Of a DNA stretch of 64,000 nt, positions 1 through 7,905 are shown in pieces. The DNA is from Aeromicrobium stalagmiti (GTDB lineage: Bacteria > Actinomycetota > Actinomycetes > Propionibacteriales > Nocardioidaceae): contig NZ_JABSTZ010000003.1 in assembly GCF_013283745.1 (NCBI RefSeq), forward strand, positions 248,001 to 312,000. Reading direction: 5' to 3'. Each line of letters starts with the position of its first letter. The first letter of the stretch is position 1. The translations under genes were made by a program, and so were the position numbers. The notes beneath the pieces are model-generated. The model had not been told where the DNA came from, searched no databases, and saw only the letters and a program-made list of their open reading frames with translations.

Positions 1-468
1 CACCCCGCCACGTTCCTGTTTGACGTCAAGAGCCGCTACGTCGTGCCGGCCGACGAGTTCGCCCACGACCTGGTCGGCGACGTCGCGCTGCCCGACTCCG
101 CCGACATGGCAATCGCCGACGCGGTGCGCGCGCCCGAGCGCGATGTCGAGGCGCCTGCTGCGGCTGCTCCCGCCCCCGAAGTCCCGGCCGTGGAGATCCC
201 CGACCCGATCGAGACCGTCGAGCAGGAGGCGCTCAGCGCCGTCTCGTCGCTCAAGGAGGCCCGCGACCGTCGCGCCCTCGAGCAGCTCGCGCTCGAGGAG
301 ACCGAGGCTGCCGCCGAGGTGCCCGAGGCCGAGATCGAGGCCGACGACTTCGAGGACTCCCTCGAGCACGACGTCGCGGTGCCCGACACGATGGGCCCCC
401 GCAAGAAGCGTCACGAGCGTCGCCGCGTCCCCAGCTGGGACGAGATCATGTTCGGCAAGGACGAGTGA
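1..468 (+). CDS. sepH: Septation protein SepH, C-terminal part (5' end outside window)
   Basis: The open frame enters at base 1 without a start and ends at TGA 466-468, giving about 155 C-terminal residues. The middle is an acidic, Ala/Pro/Glu-rich linker; the end is a basic patch (GPRKKRHERRR) followed by PSWDEIMFG, which I recognise as the conserved tail of actinobacterial SepH (DUF3071). SepH is known in Streptomyces and mycobacteria as an FtsZ-interacting helix-turn-helix protein acting at division septa. The DUF3071 domain itself is not in the window, so the call rests on the tail motif and on the neighbourhood (tdk, parC, parE, sigA). Confidence 0.8.
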   Translation, partial: HPATFLFDVKSRYVVPADEFAHDLVGDVALPDSADMAIADAVRAPERDVEAPAAAAPAPEVPAVEIPDPIETVEQEALSAVSSLKEARDRRALEQLALEETEAAAEVPEAEIEADDFEDSLEHDVAVPDTMGPRKKRHERRRVPSWDEIMFGKDE

Positions 469-485
469 GCTCTGCGAACGAGCTC

Positions 486-560
486 CTCGACAGGTCGCGC
501 GTCCCGCGGCGAAGCCGCCAGACTGTCGAGACCACGCAGGCCTGAAGGCCCGCGGCGTGG
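486..560. repeat. Tandem extragenic palindromes (REP-like)
   Basis: Two adjacent hairpins fill the sepH-tdk spacer. The first has outer arms CTCGACAG (486-493) and CTGTCGAG (523-530) with an inner GCGGC-GAA-GCCGC stem. The second has CCACGC (532-537) and GCGTGG (555-560) with an inner GGCC-TGAA-GGCC stem (539-550). They could act as a transcription or mRNA-decay barrier for sepH, or be one copy of a dispersed repeat family; only this copy is in the window. Confidence 0.45.
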
Positions 561-588
561 AGTGAGCTAGCCCAACAGCTAGCCACTC
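560..588. terminator. Hairpin between convergent sepH and tdk
   Basis: The left arm (560-571) and right arm (578-588) pair over 11 positions with one bulged A, around the loop CCAACA. The hairpin abuts the tdk stop codon at 589-591. There is no T-tract. Its position between convergent genes suggests a bidirectional terminator. Confidence 0.55.
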
Positions 589-1242
589 TCAGGCGAACGG
601 CAGGACGTCCGGCGACATCGCTGCGGCCTTGGCGGTCGCCGCGGTCATGCGGCGACGGTGGTGCCGGCGGCACAGCACCTCGTAGCCGACCTGGGGCACC
701 GGCCGGTCCGGGTCGTCGACGTCACCGACGACAATGACCTCGCCCTCGGTGACCATGACGCCGTCCTCGGTGCGGGCGTTGTGCGTGGCCCGCTCGCCGC
801 ACCAGCACAGCGCCTCGACCTGCAATGTGTGCACCCGGTCGGCGAGCTCGATCAGGCGCAGCGAGCCCGGGAAGAGCTGGGTGCGGAAGTCGGTGAGGAT
901 GCCGAAGGCGAACACGTCTATCGACAGCTCGTCGGTGATCTTGGCGAGCTGGTCGATCTGGTCAACGGTGTAGAACTGCGCCTCGTCGCACACGAAGTAG
1001 TCGATGCGGCCACCCTGGGTGAGCTCGTCGACGGTGAACTGCCAGAAGTGGAACGAGTCGTCGACCTCGATCGCCTCGACCGACAGACCGAGGCGGCTCG
1101 ACAGCGTCGCCGTGCCGGCCCGGTCGTGCGAGGTGAACACGCGGCCCACCCGACCTCGGGCGCGATGGTTGTGGTCCATCTGCAGCGCCAGGGTGCTCTT
1201 GCCGCAGTCCATCGTGCCGCTGTAGAAGTTGAGGTCTGCCAC
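589..1242 (-). CDS. tdk: Thymidine kinase (type II)
   Basis: ATP-dependent phosphorylation of thymidine to dTMP in the salvage pathway. The 217-residue protein has the P-loop GTMDCGKS (9-16), the DEAQF motif (86-90, Glu87 as catalytic base) and a zinc site formed by Cys146 and Cys148 with Cys191 and His194, all typical of the small tetrameric type II family. The GTG start at 1242 is supported by a TAGCCT hexamer ending six bases upstream, which suggests a leaderless transcript. It is convergent with sepH and divergent from the DUF222 gene at 1387. Confidence 0.95.
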   Translation of the reverse strand: MADLNFYSGTMDCGKSTLALQMDHNHRARGRVGRVFTSHDRAGTATLSSRLGLSVEAIEVDDSFHFWQFTVDELTQGGRIDYFVCDEAQFYTVDQIDQLAKITDELSIDVFAFGILTDFRTQLFPGSLRLIELADRVHTLQVEALCWCGERATHNARTEDGVMVTEGEVIVVGDVDDPDRPVPQVGYEVLCRRHHRRRMTAATAKAAAMSPDVLPFA

Positions 1243-1248
1243 ACCCTA

Positions 1249-1254
1249 AGGCTA
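1249..1254 (-). promoter_or_regulatory. -10 hexamer of tdk (leaderless)
   Basis: TAGCCT on the minus strand is followed by exactly six bases and the GTG of tdk. With normal spacing, transcription would begin at or next to the start codon. No Shine-Dalgarno sequence is needed or seen. Confidence 0.5.
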
Positions 1255-1386
1255 TCGGTCGAGGCTGGCTACCCTCCGACACGGAGCCCTCGTGTTCCCG
1301 GCCAACGGACCCTGTGCGTTGCCCAGAACGACTGTCAGACCCTGCCCATAGAGTAGAAGAAAGACGGCAATGGCAGGGAGAATCAA

Positions 1387-2649
1387 GTGCTGGACGACCG
1401 CGACACGATCGATCAGATCGTCGTGCGTCGTCAAGCCCTCGCCTCGTTGGAGGCGGCCGAGGCCGAAGAGATGCTCAACTACGTCGACCGGGCGCGCGAC
1501 GCCGGCGAACGCGACGGCGGAGAAGCCCGCGGACGCCGCCGCGTCGACTCCGCCGTGCACGAGCTGTCGCTGGCGATGACGCTGCCCGTCCCGACGATCG
1601 AGCGTCACGTCGCTCGCGCCAGGCGTCTGCGGTCGACCATGCCGCAGGTGTGGCAGGCCTGGCACGACGGACAACTCGGCACCACCCACGTCCACGCCAT
1701 CGACCGCGCCGCGACCCGGTTGGTCCACCCGGAGTCGGTCGCCCGGCTCGACGATGTCGCCGTCGATCACGCCGGCCGGCTCACGCCGGGCCAGGTGACC
1801 AGATGGCTCGACCGATGGGTCGAGCGCACGGAGTCCGGCGAGTCGCTCCGGCGGCACCAGATCGCACACCGCGACCGCAAGGTCGCTCTCAAGCCGCTGG
1901 GCGACGGGATGACCCGGCTGTCGGCCGACCTCGCGTCGTCCGACGCCGCGGCGATCATGCAGAGCCTCTCCAAGGCGGCCCACGGCCTGCCGGCCGACGA
2001 TGATCGCACCATCGACCAGGCCCGCACCGACCTGCTCGTCGACACCCTGCTCGACCGTCGTGAGGGCGGGCTGGGGTTTCGGGCGATCATCGGCATCACC
2101 GTTCCCCTGTCGTCGCTGATGGGGTTCAGCGACGCACCCGGCGAGCTGTCCGACCGATCAGCCACCATTCCCGCCCACATCATCAGCGCGGCGATGGCAG
2201 ACGAGACGAGCCTGCTCTATCGCCTGGTCACCGATGACATCGGCAACCTGCTCACCGTTACCTGGCTGGGACGCTTCGCGCCCGCTCGACTCGAGCAGGT
2301 CCTCGAGTTTCGCGACGGCACCTCGGTCTTCCCGACCAGCTCGGTGCCAGCCCGGCTCTGCGACACCGACCACAGCGCCCCTTGGCCCGCCGACACCAGC
2401 GCTGCCAACACCGGGCCTCTCAATCGTCGCGCCCACAACCTCAAGACCGAAGGCCAGCTGACCCTGCGACAACCCTCGCCCGGAGTCTTCGAATGGACCA
2501 CACGCACCGGGCACACCTACTCACGCTTCCCTGACCCGCTACCCATCGCGGACTGGGACCGCACGCCGATCGACTTCGACGACCTGCTGATCGACTGGTG
2601 GCCGCTCGACGAAGAGCCCGTCTGCTTGAGCGACTACTTACCGGCTTGA
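1387..2649 (+). CDS. DUF222 protein with degenerate HNH nuclease domain
   Basis: A 420-residue protein with a helical DUF222 region (about 1-290) and a C-terminal HNH remnant (about 320-390). This family (the 13E12 repeat family of mycobacteria) usually carries two Cys pairs and His-His ligands around a DH core. Here the first two Cys positions read Ser (TSVFPTSS), the DTDH core remains, and the usual CRRHH reads NRRAH. Zinc binding and nuclease activity are therefore doubtful, although the frame is intact. The start is GTG 1387 with GGGAG just upstream. DUF222 genes are multicopy and tend to mark variable regions; the function is not established. Confidence 0.8.
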   Translation: MLDDRDTIDQIVVRRQALASLEAAEAEEMLNYVDRARDAGERDGGEARGRRRVDSAVHELSLAMTLPVPTIERHVARARRLRSTMPQVWQAWHDGQLGTTHVHAIDRAATRLVHPESVARLDDVAVDHAGRLTPGQVTRWLDRWVERTESGESLRRHQIAHRDRKVALKPLGDGMTRLSADLASSDAAAIMQSLSKAAHGLPADDDRTIDQARTDLLVDTLLDRREGGLGFRAIIGITVPLSSLMGFSDAPGELSDRSATIPAHIISAAMADETSLLYRLVTDDIGNLLTVTWLGRFAPARLEQVLEFRDGTSVFPTSSVPARLCDTDHSAPWPADTSAANTGPLNRRAHNLKTEGQLTLRQPSPGVFEWTTRTGHTYSRFPDPLPIADWDRTPIDFDDLLIDWWPLDEEPVCLSDYLPA

Positions 2650-2841
2650 GCCGGGCTCGCCCATCGGACGTCTGGGTGGACGCTGCGTGTCCTTCCTCAG
2701 GTTGCGCGACAGTGGCGGTGAAAAGACGCAGGGCGCATCATCCGCTTCGCTCGGAAACGTCTCGAAAACTACTTCTCTGAAAGCAGACGAAGTTCTCGAT
2801 TCGGACTCCGATGATCACCGGTGACTCATAGGCTGCCGCAC

Positions 2842-3165
2842 ATGCGCCAGCTAGCCGTCGCCCTACTTCTCGCCGCATCCCCCTTCCTAGTCGGCTGCGA
2901 CCTGTCCAGCGCAACGCTAGAGGATGACTACACGCCATCTGATCGGCGCTATGAGGAACCAGAGCCCACCGGTCCCCCTGCAGATTTTGAGCGGCAGCAG
3001 CGTGAGTACGAGCAAGAGCAGTCACTCACTCCCCCCGCGGGCAAATGCGCCGACGTCACGTCCTACGACGACAACTGGGACAACGATGTGTTCTGCACAC
3101 GAGAGGACGGTTCGCAGTTCTACACGAGCTACGACGGAGCAAATCAATTTCTCGCTGGGTACTAG
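2842..3165 (+). CDS. Small putative lipoprotein, acidic
   Basis: From ATG 2842 the protein is 107 residues long: a hydrophobic signal peptide and lipobox LVGC (Cys19), then a charged, Tyr/Glu/Gln-rich segment with two further Cys residues. An in-frame GTG at 2821 would add seven residues; ATG 2842 is preferred because it gives a normal-length signal peptide, but neither start has a clear ribosome-binding site. The mature part is not recognised. Codon use is less GC-rich than in the core genes, which suggests recent acquisition. Confidence 0.6.
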   Translation: MRQLAVALLLAASPFLVGCDLSSATLEDDYTPSDRRYEEPEPTGPPADFERQQREYEQEQSLTPPAGKCADVTSYDDNWDNDVFCTREDGSQFYTSYDGANQFLAGY

Positions 3166-3242
3166 CGACCGATGTGTTCACATCGTTGCCGAACTCGGTG
3201 AGGGCAAGGGCGTTGCTGATGCATATCAGGCGGTGATTTGAC

Positions 3243-3291
3243 GCAGGTCTGACCTGCCTAGCGACTGCGAGCGCTTCGCGCCGAAGCTCGC
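3243..3291. other. Two short inverted repeats downstream of the lipoprotein gene
   Basis: GCAGGTC-T-GACCTGC (3243-3257) is a perfect 7-bp palindrome with a one-base centre. A second imperfect hairpin (3267-3291) pairs GCGAG/CTTCG with CGAAG/CTCGC around CGC. They lie between the convergent lipoprotein (+) and DUF1963 (-) genes and may end transcription. Confidence 0.35.
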
Positions 3292-3328
3292 CCGCCTAGC
3301 CACATTGCAGGATCATCCAGGCGTTGCT

Positions 3329-4249
3329 TCACTCGTGGGAGCGCAGGTCGTGCTCGGTGACCCAGTAGTAGAGACGTCCGACGTCACCCCACATCATTCC
3401 GGCTTCCTCTTCGAAGCTGTCGACCTGGAGCAACAGTCTCCAGTCGGCCGATCCAGGAAGAAGTTCTTGCGCCTCCGGCTCGGCGGTGTAGTTGCCGCCG
3501 CCGCAATAGATCCCGTTGCTTGCAAGTTGGCACTCCCGTTGCATGTCGCCCTGAACGGGATCCGGGTTTCCCAGTAGGCGGTTTATCGACCCTTCGCCGT
3601 TGCCTAGTACGCGGCCGTATGTCGACCACCAGTTGGCGATGCCGATCTGCTCCACCTCAAAGGACTCGCCCGCAGGAAATGTGAGCTCGGCTACGGCTGT
3701 GAGACCTATCGGGCTGAACCTTCCCTCTTCTGGAAGGTCCGAGGGGAAGGCGCGTGGCTCAACCGTCTCGTCGGCCGCGGTGTAGAGAACTGTCCATGCC
3801 TCATGATCGCTTGGGTCGAACCCCCAAGCCGATTGGGTGACAGCGTCGTAGAAGAAAGACAGGAGTCCGTCACGAGGCAGCCCCGTGTCCGGTGGAAGGA
3901 CAGCCGTGGCGTCGACCAGATTGATCTGGGCCACGAAACTGAGCGGACCGTTTGCCCCGGTGGGCCACCGGCATCCCGCCGGCAGGTCAGGTCTGCCGCC
4001 GAGGCGACTGATCCCGTGAGCCTCGGTGTCAACGTCTGCTTCGGGCACCAGCCTGGCGCTGCTTCGCACCAACGCCACCAAATCCTCAGCATGCGACGCA
4101 AGTCCAACGGCGTCCAGCCGGTGGCGAAACTCTGCTAGATCGGCTGGCGCATCGTCCCACTCGGGCAATATGTCAGGCACTGAGTGCGCGGTTGGAGTCC
4201 CTCGGCGCGACCACCATTTCCAGACATTCACAAGCTCAGTCTGCTGCAT
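3329..4249 (-). CDS. DUF1963 / YwqG-family protein
   Basis: The 306-residue protein shows the YwqG/DUF1963 pattern: SRLGGRPDLPAGCRWP near residue 90, then PLSFVAQINL, DGLLSFFYD, and a C-terminal WRLLLQVDS...MMWGDVGRLYYWV block. Members occur across bacteria and are often linked to polymorphic-toxin loci, but no biochemical role is established. Met 4249 (MQQTELVNVWKWW) is the chosen start; the frame is open 29 codons further upstream but that part looks non-coding. It sits in the less GC-rich stretch and faces away from the DUF2383-like gene. Confidence 0.65.
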   Translation of the reverse strand: MQQTELVNVWKWWSRRGTPTAHSVPDILPEWDDAPADLAEFRHRLDAVGLASHAEDLVALVRSSARLVPEADVDTEAHGISRLGGRPDLPAGCRWPTGANGPLSFVAQINLVDATAVLPPDTGLPRDGLLSFFYDAVTQSAWGFDPSDHEAWTVLYTAADETVEPRAFPSDLPEEGRFSPIGLTAVAELTFPAGESFEVEQIGIANWWSTYGRVLGNGEGSINRLLGNPDPVQGDMQRECQLASNGIYCGGGNYTAEPEAQELLPGSADWRLLLQVDSFEEEAGMMWGDVGRLYYWVTEHDLRSHE

Positions 4250-4422
4250 CAGCGCACGGCGGTCCGGTGACTGATGGCCGGCGCACGTCCGGCCGCGACC
4301 GCCTTCGGGCGGCGAATCGGTGCACCTCGGTTCCAATCAACCGATCGACCAGTGGACTGCACGTCGTCTTCGAGAGAGATCTTGTCAAGCGCGCTGGATG
4401 AGCGCGTATCAAGCCAAACGCG

Positions 4423-4461
4423 GACGGGCCTCTCACCATGGTGATTGGTGAGAGGCCCGTC
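4423..4461. terminator. Perfect 15-bp hairpin after the DUF2383-like gene
   Basis: GACGGGCCTCTCACC (4423-4437) pairs perfectly with 4447-4461 around a 9-base loop. It lies about 30 bases beyond the stop of the minus-strand gene ending at 4493. There is no T-tract. Confidence 0.7.
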
Positions 4462-4492
4462 GGCTGCGCAGGACTACCCTGCGAAGTTGGCG

Positions 4493-4936
4493 TCAGTCGG
4501 CGTTCTGCAGAGCCTTGACCTCATCGCGGGCGGCGACAACCGCGGCATGCTGCCGAGTCACGACGTCGTGGAAGCCGGAGCTGAGGTCGTGCTTGAGCGC
4601 GTCCTCGTATTCCGACACAGCGTGATCCTCACCGGTAGCGGCGGCGCTCAGGACGCTTCCTGCGTCATCCCCGGTCAGCGCGTCCTTCAGAGACATCCAA
4701 CCGCGATGCAGTGAAGCGGCGACTGTCCCGCTCTTGTCGACGTCCTCGTCGTACTGGTGACCCAGGTCGACGATCTCGCGAGAGAAGACTGCGCGCTGCT
4801 CCGACAGTCGCTGCAACGTCTCCGCCCATTCGGCGCGGTCGCTGTCTCGCAGTTTTTCGGCGGCACTGGCGAATCCGCGCTCGCCGTCCTTCAACGTCTC
4901 AACCAGTTCCTTGGCGACCTTCTCGTCGTCCGACAT
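4493..4936 (-). CDS. DUF2383 / PA2169-like four-helix protein
   Basis: The 147-residue protein is almost entirely helical. It opens with MSDDEKVAKELVETLKDGE and contains alternating hydrophobic/charged helices, TLQRLSEQRAVFSREI and a late HAVSEYEDALKHDL segment, like the PA2169/DUF2383 ferritin-like helical bundle family. Members are often stress-linked, but no reaction is known. The start at 4936 has GGAG five bases upstream (minus strand); the same frame stays open far upstream without coding character. It is divergent from the TetR gene. Confidence 0.7.
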   Translation of the reverse strand: MSDDEKVAKELVETLKDGERGFASAAEKLRDSDRAEWAETLQRLSEQRAVFSREIVDLGHQYDEDVDKSGTVAASLHRGWMSLKDALTGDDAGSVLSAAATGEDHAVSEYEDALKHDLSSGFHDVVTRQHAAVVAARDEVKALQNAD

Positions 4937-5279
4937 GTCTGCTCCTGAATTTGGGGGGCTTCGCATTGCTGCCGGTGGCGTACCCGCCAGTGCGCTCACC
5001 AAACCGCGCCCGCAACCGCGCAGAGTCTCCTCGGGCCTCTGCGCCTTCGCCGGCACCGACATGCGAGACCCTCGCCTCGTCGAGCTCGTCGAGGAACTGG
5101 AAGCGGGCCCCCTCGACATCGCTGCCGCAGACAGCAAGGAAGCCGCTCCCGAGGGCTGACGCGGCGCGCCAGCTTGGCTTGCCGCGAACCGAACCCCGCT
5201 CGGCGGTTCTCGAGGCTGGCCTGCACACCCTCCCCCGCATCCGCTTGTATTTGGTCGATCATTCGGTAATGATGGTTCT
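4937..5279. other. 343-bp divergent intergenic region
   Basis: No convincing gene is visible here on either strand. The stretch carries the Shine-Dalgarno sequence of the minus-strand helical protein at one end and the TetR-gene operator (5258-5273) at the other. A short plus-strand frame (ATG 5061 to TGA 5159) lacks a ribosome-binding site and is not called. Confidence 0.5.
5258..5273. promoter_or_regulatory. Putative TetR operator overlapping the promoter
   Basis: ATCATT-CGGT-AATGAT is a perfect 6-bp inverted repeat ending six bases before the TetR start codon. The right arm includes TAATGA, placed where a -10 element would be, so a bound repressor would block its own promoter. No Shine-Dalgarno sequence precedes the ATG. 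Confidence 0.55.
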
Positions 5280-5849
5280 ATGGCTCGCCCACGCACAGTT
5301 GACGACGGCGCCGTTCTCGCCGGCCTCACCGCGACCTTCCGCTCCAGCGGGTACGGCGCGTCCTCACTGAGCTCGCTGTCCGAAGCCGCGGGTCTGCGGT
5401 CGGCGAGCCTGTACCACCGCTTCCCGGGCGGAAAGGCAGACATGGCGCTGGCGGTGCTTGACGATGTCGCTCGGCAGTTCGCGCACATCCTCGAGCCCCT
5501 CGTCACAGGCAGCGACCCGGCAGCCGACGTCACCGAGATGGCTTCCCGACTGTCCGTTTTCTACTCCGACGGCAAGCTCGCCTGCGTGCTGGAGACCATG
5601 ACTCTCGACGGCGCCCCGGACGAGGTGTTGTCCCACGCCCGAGGCCTCTCCCAAGCGTGGATCGATGCCATGGCAGGCGTGGCGACCCGCGCTGGAGCTG
5701 CGCCGCGTGACGCAGATCGCGTTGCTGTCGACGCCTTCGCCCGCATCGAGGGCTCGCTCGTCGCTTCACGTGTGCTTGCCGACCCGAGCAGGTTCCTCAG
5801 CACGCTGGCAGACCTTCCCGACCTTCTCACCCTCAGGGAGACCTCGTGA
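5280..5849 (+). CDS. TetR/AcrR-family transcriptional regulator
   Basis: The 189-residue protein has an N-terminal helix-turn-helix (about 10-55, with SEAAGLRSASLYHRFPGGKADM as its recognition region) and a helical C-terminal ligand domain, the normal TetR length. The pattern Leu-Tyr-His-Arg-Phe matches the conserved L-Y-x-H/R-F of the family. The palindrome just upstream suggests autoregulation. The gene overlaps the following PPOX-like gene by four bases (GTGA), so the two are probably cotranscribed and the regulator likely controls that enzyme. Confidence 0.88.
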   Translation: MARPRTVDDGAVLAGLTATFRSSGYGASSLSSLSEAAGLRSASLYHRFPGGKADMALAVLDDVARQFAHILEPLVTGSDPAADVTEMASRLSVFYSDGKLACVLETMTLDGAPDEVLSHARGLSQAWIDAMAGVATRAGAAPRDADRVAVDAFARIEGSLVASRVLADPSRFLSTLADLPDLLTLRETS

Positions 5850-6496
5850 GCAAGCGCTACGCATCCATTGCCTTCACCGATCACGTGCGCGAGGTGCAGG
5901 ACACCTACGGCAGTGGCTCGTTCTACGCCAAGCACGTCGCGCGCGGTGCCGGGCTGGACTCCGGCGATGCGCTCTCTGACGACGCTCAGGAGTTTCTCGC
6001 CGCACGCGACAGCTTCTACCTGGCCACGGTCAGCGAGACCGGCTGGCCGTACGTCCAGCACCGAGGTGGCGCGCCCGGATTTGTGCGCGTCATCGACGAG
6101 CACACAATCGGGTGGGCCGATTTTGCCGGCAACCTCCAGTACGTCACCACCGGCAACCTCGCCACGGACACCCGGGTCGCACTCATCGCGATCGACTACC
6201 CGCATCGCTCCAGGCTCAAAATCTTCGGGCGCGCCAGCGTGGTGCGCGCAGAGGACGACCCGGCGCTGGCGCAACGCCTCACCGTGCCGGGTCACGACGG
6301 CACCGTCGAACGAATGGTGCTCGTCACCATCGAGGCGTTCGACTGGAACTGTCCCCAGCACATCACTCCCAGATACACCCTCGACGAGCTCGGCCCACGG
6401 ATCGCGCCGATGCAGGAGCGGTTGCGGCTGCTCGAGACCGACAACGACCGGCTCAGGCGAGAACTCGAATCGCTCAAGGCCGCTTCGAACAGTTGA
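5846..6496 (+). CDS. Pyridoxamine 5'-phosphate oxidase-family flavoprotein
   Basis: A 216-residue protein with a split beta-barrel FMN-binding fold: FYLATVSETGWPYVQHRGGAPGF (about 57-79), FAGNLQYVTTGNLATD and SRLKIFGRASVV. This arrangement is typical of the PPOX-related family (COG3576 type), not of PdxH itself. The last 30 residues form a short coiled coil (MQERLRLLETDNDRLRREL). GTG 5846 overlaps the TetR stop. The substrate is unknown; a flavin reductase or a small-molecule detoxifying enzyme under TetR control is plausible. Confidence 0.8.
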   Translation: MSKRYASIAFTDHVREVQDTYGSGSFYAKHVARGAGLDSGDALSDDAQEFLAARDSFYLATVSETGWPYVQHRGGAPGFVRVIDEHTIGWADFAGNLQYVTTGNLATDTRVALIAIDYPHRSRLKIFGRASVVRAEDDPALAQRLTVPGHDGTVERMVLVTIEAFDWNCPQHITPRYTLDELGPRIAPMQERLRLLETDNDRLRRELESLKAASNS

Positions 6497-6660
6497 CTCA
6501 ACCGTGGCCGATCGAGGCTGCGCTCGAGCATCGACGGAACCTCCGTGTCGCGCCGATCAGCGAAGTCCCCGGATCGTCGTTGCGTCACTTGCGGTGGTAG
6601 GCAGCACCTGCGAAGTTCCCCAATCTGGGCGTTTTGCCCTAGGTCCCGGAACGCAGAACA

Positions 6661-6685
6661 CGGCCCCCGCTTCCAGCGGAGGCCG
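6661..6685. terminator. Hairpin between convergent PPOX and SDR genes
   Basis: Arms 6661-6671 and 6675-6685 pair at 10 of 11 positions around a TCC loop. It is followed at once by the end of the minus-strand SDR gene, so it can serve both directions. There is no T-tract. Confidence 0.6.
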
Positions 6686-6705
6686 CGCCAGCACTACGTG
6701 AGCCC

Positions 6706-7371
6706 TCAGTCCTCGCTGATCTGCTGTCGGAACGTGTCGCGCTTGACGTGCAGGTTCCACAGGTGCTCGGCCAGCACGTCGGGGCCCTTCTCCTCGTCGC
6801 CGTCGATGATCCGGCCACCGATGATGAGCTGGGAGACGTGGATGCCCTCCTCCCCCAGCACCTCGTGGAGCAGCTCGGCGTAGGCGGCCTGCCCCGCGAA
6901 GGCCACCGAGGTGCCCGTCACGTTGCGGCCCGGCTTGACGGCCGATCCGCCGTTGACGAACAGGATCGTTCCCTTGTTCTCGCCGAGGAAGCGCATGCCC
7001 GGGACGACCTGGTGTACGGCCGCGACCGGGCCGTAGATCGAGAACTCGACGGGTCCGACGAGGTCGGCGGGTGTGGTCTCCAGCACCGGCCGCATGAAGT
7101 CCTTCTGCGGCAGAGGGCTGTATTGCAGCACCTCGATGGGTCCGAGCGTCTCGGTGACTTGCTCCAGGGCCGCGGCGATCGACGCCGGGTCACGCACGTC
7201 TGCCGCGAAGCCCTGAGCCTGCACGCCGTCGGCGGTCAGCTCGGCCGCGAGCGCGTCCAGCCGTCCCTGGTGGCGGGAGATCAGCCCGACGGCGAAGCCC
7301 TCCGCGCCGAATCGACGGGCGACGGCTGCCCCGAGTCCCTTGCCTGCTCCGATGATCGCGATGGTAGTCAT
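6706..7371 (-). CDS. Atypical short-chain dehydrogenase/reductase
   Basis: The 221-residue protein has an N-terminal Rossmann motif GAGKGLG (8-14) and an NGG/S segment. The usual catalytic Tyr-x-x-x-Lys is not evident: the corresponding place reads YAELL. It therefore looks like a divergent SDR that may bind NAD(P) without standard activity. The start at 7371 (MTTIAIIGAGKG) puts the nucleotide-binding motif at the correct distance; the frame continues 21 codons further upstream without coding character. It is divergent from the lipoprotein gene at 7471. Confidence 0.75.
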   Translation of the reverse strand: MTTIAIIGAGKGLGAAVARRFGAEGFAVGLISRHQGRLDALAAELTADGVQAQGFAADVRDPASIAAALEQVTETLGPIEVLQYSPLPQKDFMRPVLETTPADLVGPVEFSIYGPVAAVHQVVPGMRFLGENKGTILFVNGGSAVKPGRNVTGTSVAFAGQAAYAELLHEVLGEEGIHVSQLIIGGRIIDGDEEKGPDVLAEHLWNLHVKRDTFRQQISED

Positions 7372-7470
7372 GAAGAGGGCGTACCCGAGCGGCGCGAAGA
7401 TATGCCGCGGCCCGACCCGTGATCCATCACTCATCCGGCGTGTGCCAGTCGCCGCTGGGAGGATGGGCGC

Positions 7471-7890
7471 ATGGCTCTCCCCCTGCCGTCCGTCCGACCC
7501 GTGCTGCTCGCCCTGACGGCGACAGCCGTCCTGCTGCTGACCGGATGTGGCAACGACTCGCCTGCTGTGGCACCCGCCGGCACCGTGGACGACGCCAGCG
7601 CCGGCCTGACCTCGGCTCTCGGCGACGTCGAGCGCATCGCGGTCGGCCTGGAGCAGTACTACTTCCAGAACGGCTATCCGGCCGACCTCGCTGGCGCGAT
7701 CGACACGATGAAGGACGCCGAGCTGGCCGTGTCGGACGGCAACACCGTCGCGGGCTACCGGTTCGACGAGTCGGCGCAGGAGTTCAAGCTGTGCGTCGAG
7801 AACGCGTCAGGCGCCTGGGCGACCTACGACACCGCACCCATGTCGGTGCGTGAGGCCGAGGAGACCGGCGGCTGCCCGGAGCTGGGCTGA
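7471..7890 (+). CDS. Small putative lipoprotein with pilin-like segment
   Basis: A 139-residue protein with a signal peptide ending in LLTGC (Cys26), so probably an exported lipoprotein. The mature part contains VGLEQYYFQNGYPADLAGA, which resembles the 'xYY-x-x-NG-x-YP' segment of type II/IV pseudopilins, and two Cys residues that could pair. It lacks the pilin N-terminal helix, so the similarity may be only local. GGGAGGA upstream of ATG 7471 is a good ribosome-binding site. Confidence 0.65.
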   Translation: MALPLPSVRPVLLALTATAVLLLTGCGNDSPAVAPAGTVDDASAGLTSALGDVERIAVGLEQYYFQNGYPADLAGAIDTMKDAELAVSDGNTVAGYRFDESAQEFKLCVENASGAWATYDTAPMSVREAEETGGCPELG

Positions 7891-7905
7891 TCCGTCCAGG
7901 GCCGA

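Noticed and set aside
5061-5159. 32-codon plus-strand frame in the TetR upstream region
   Set aside because: No ribosome-binding site or -10 at the right distance and no recognisable sequence; it could still be real if conserved.
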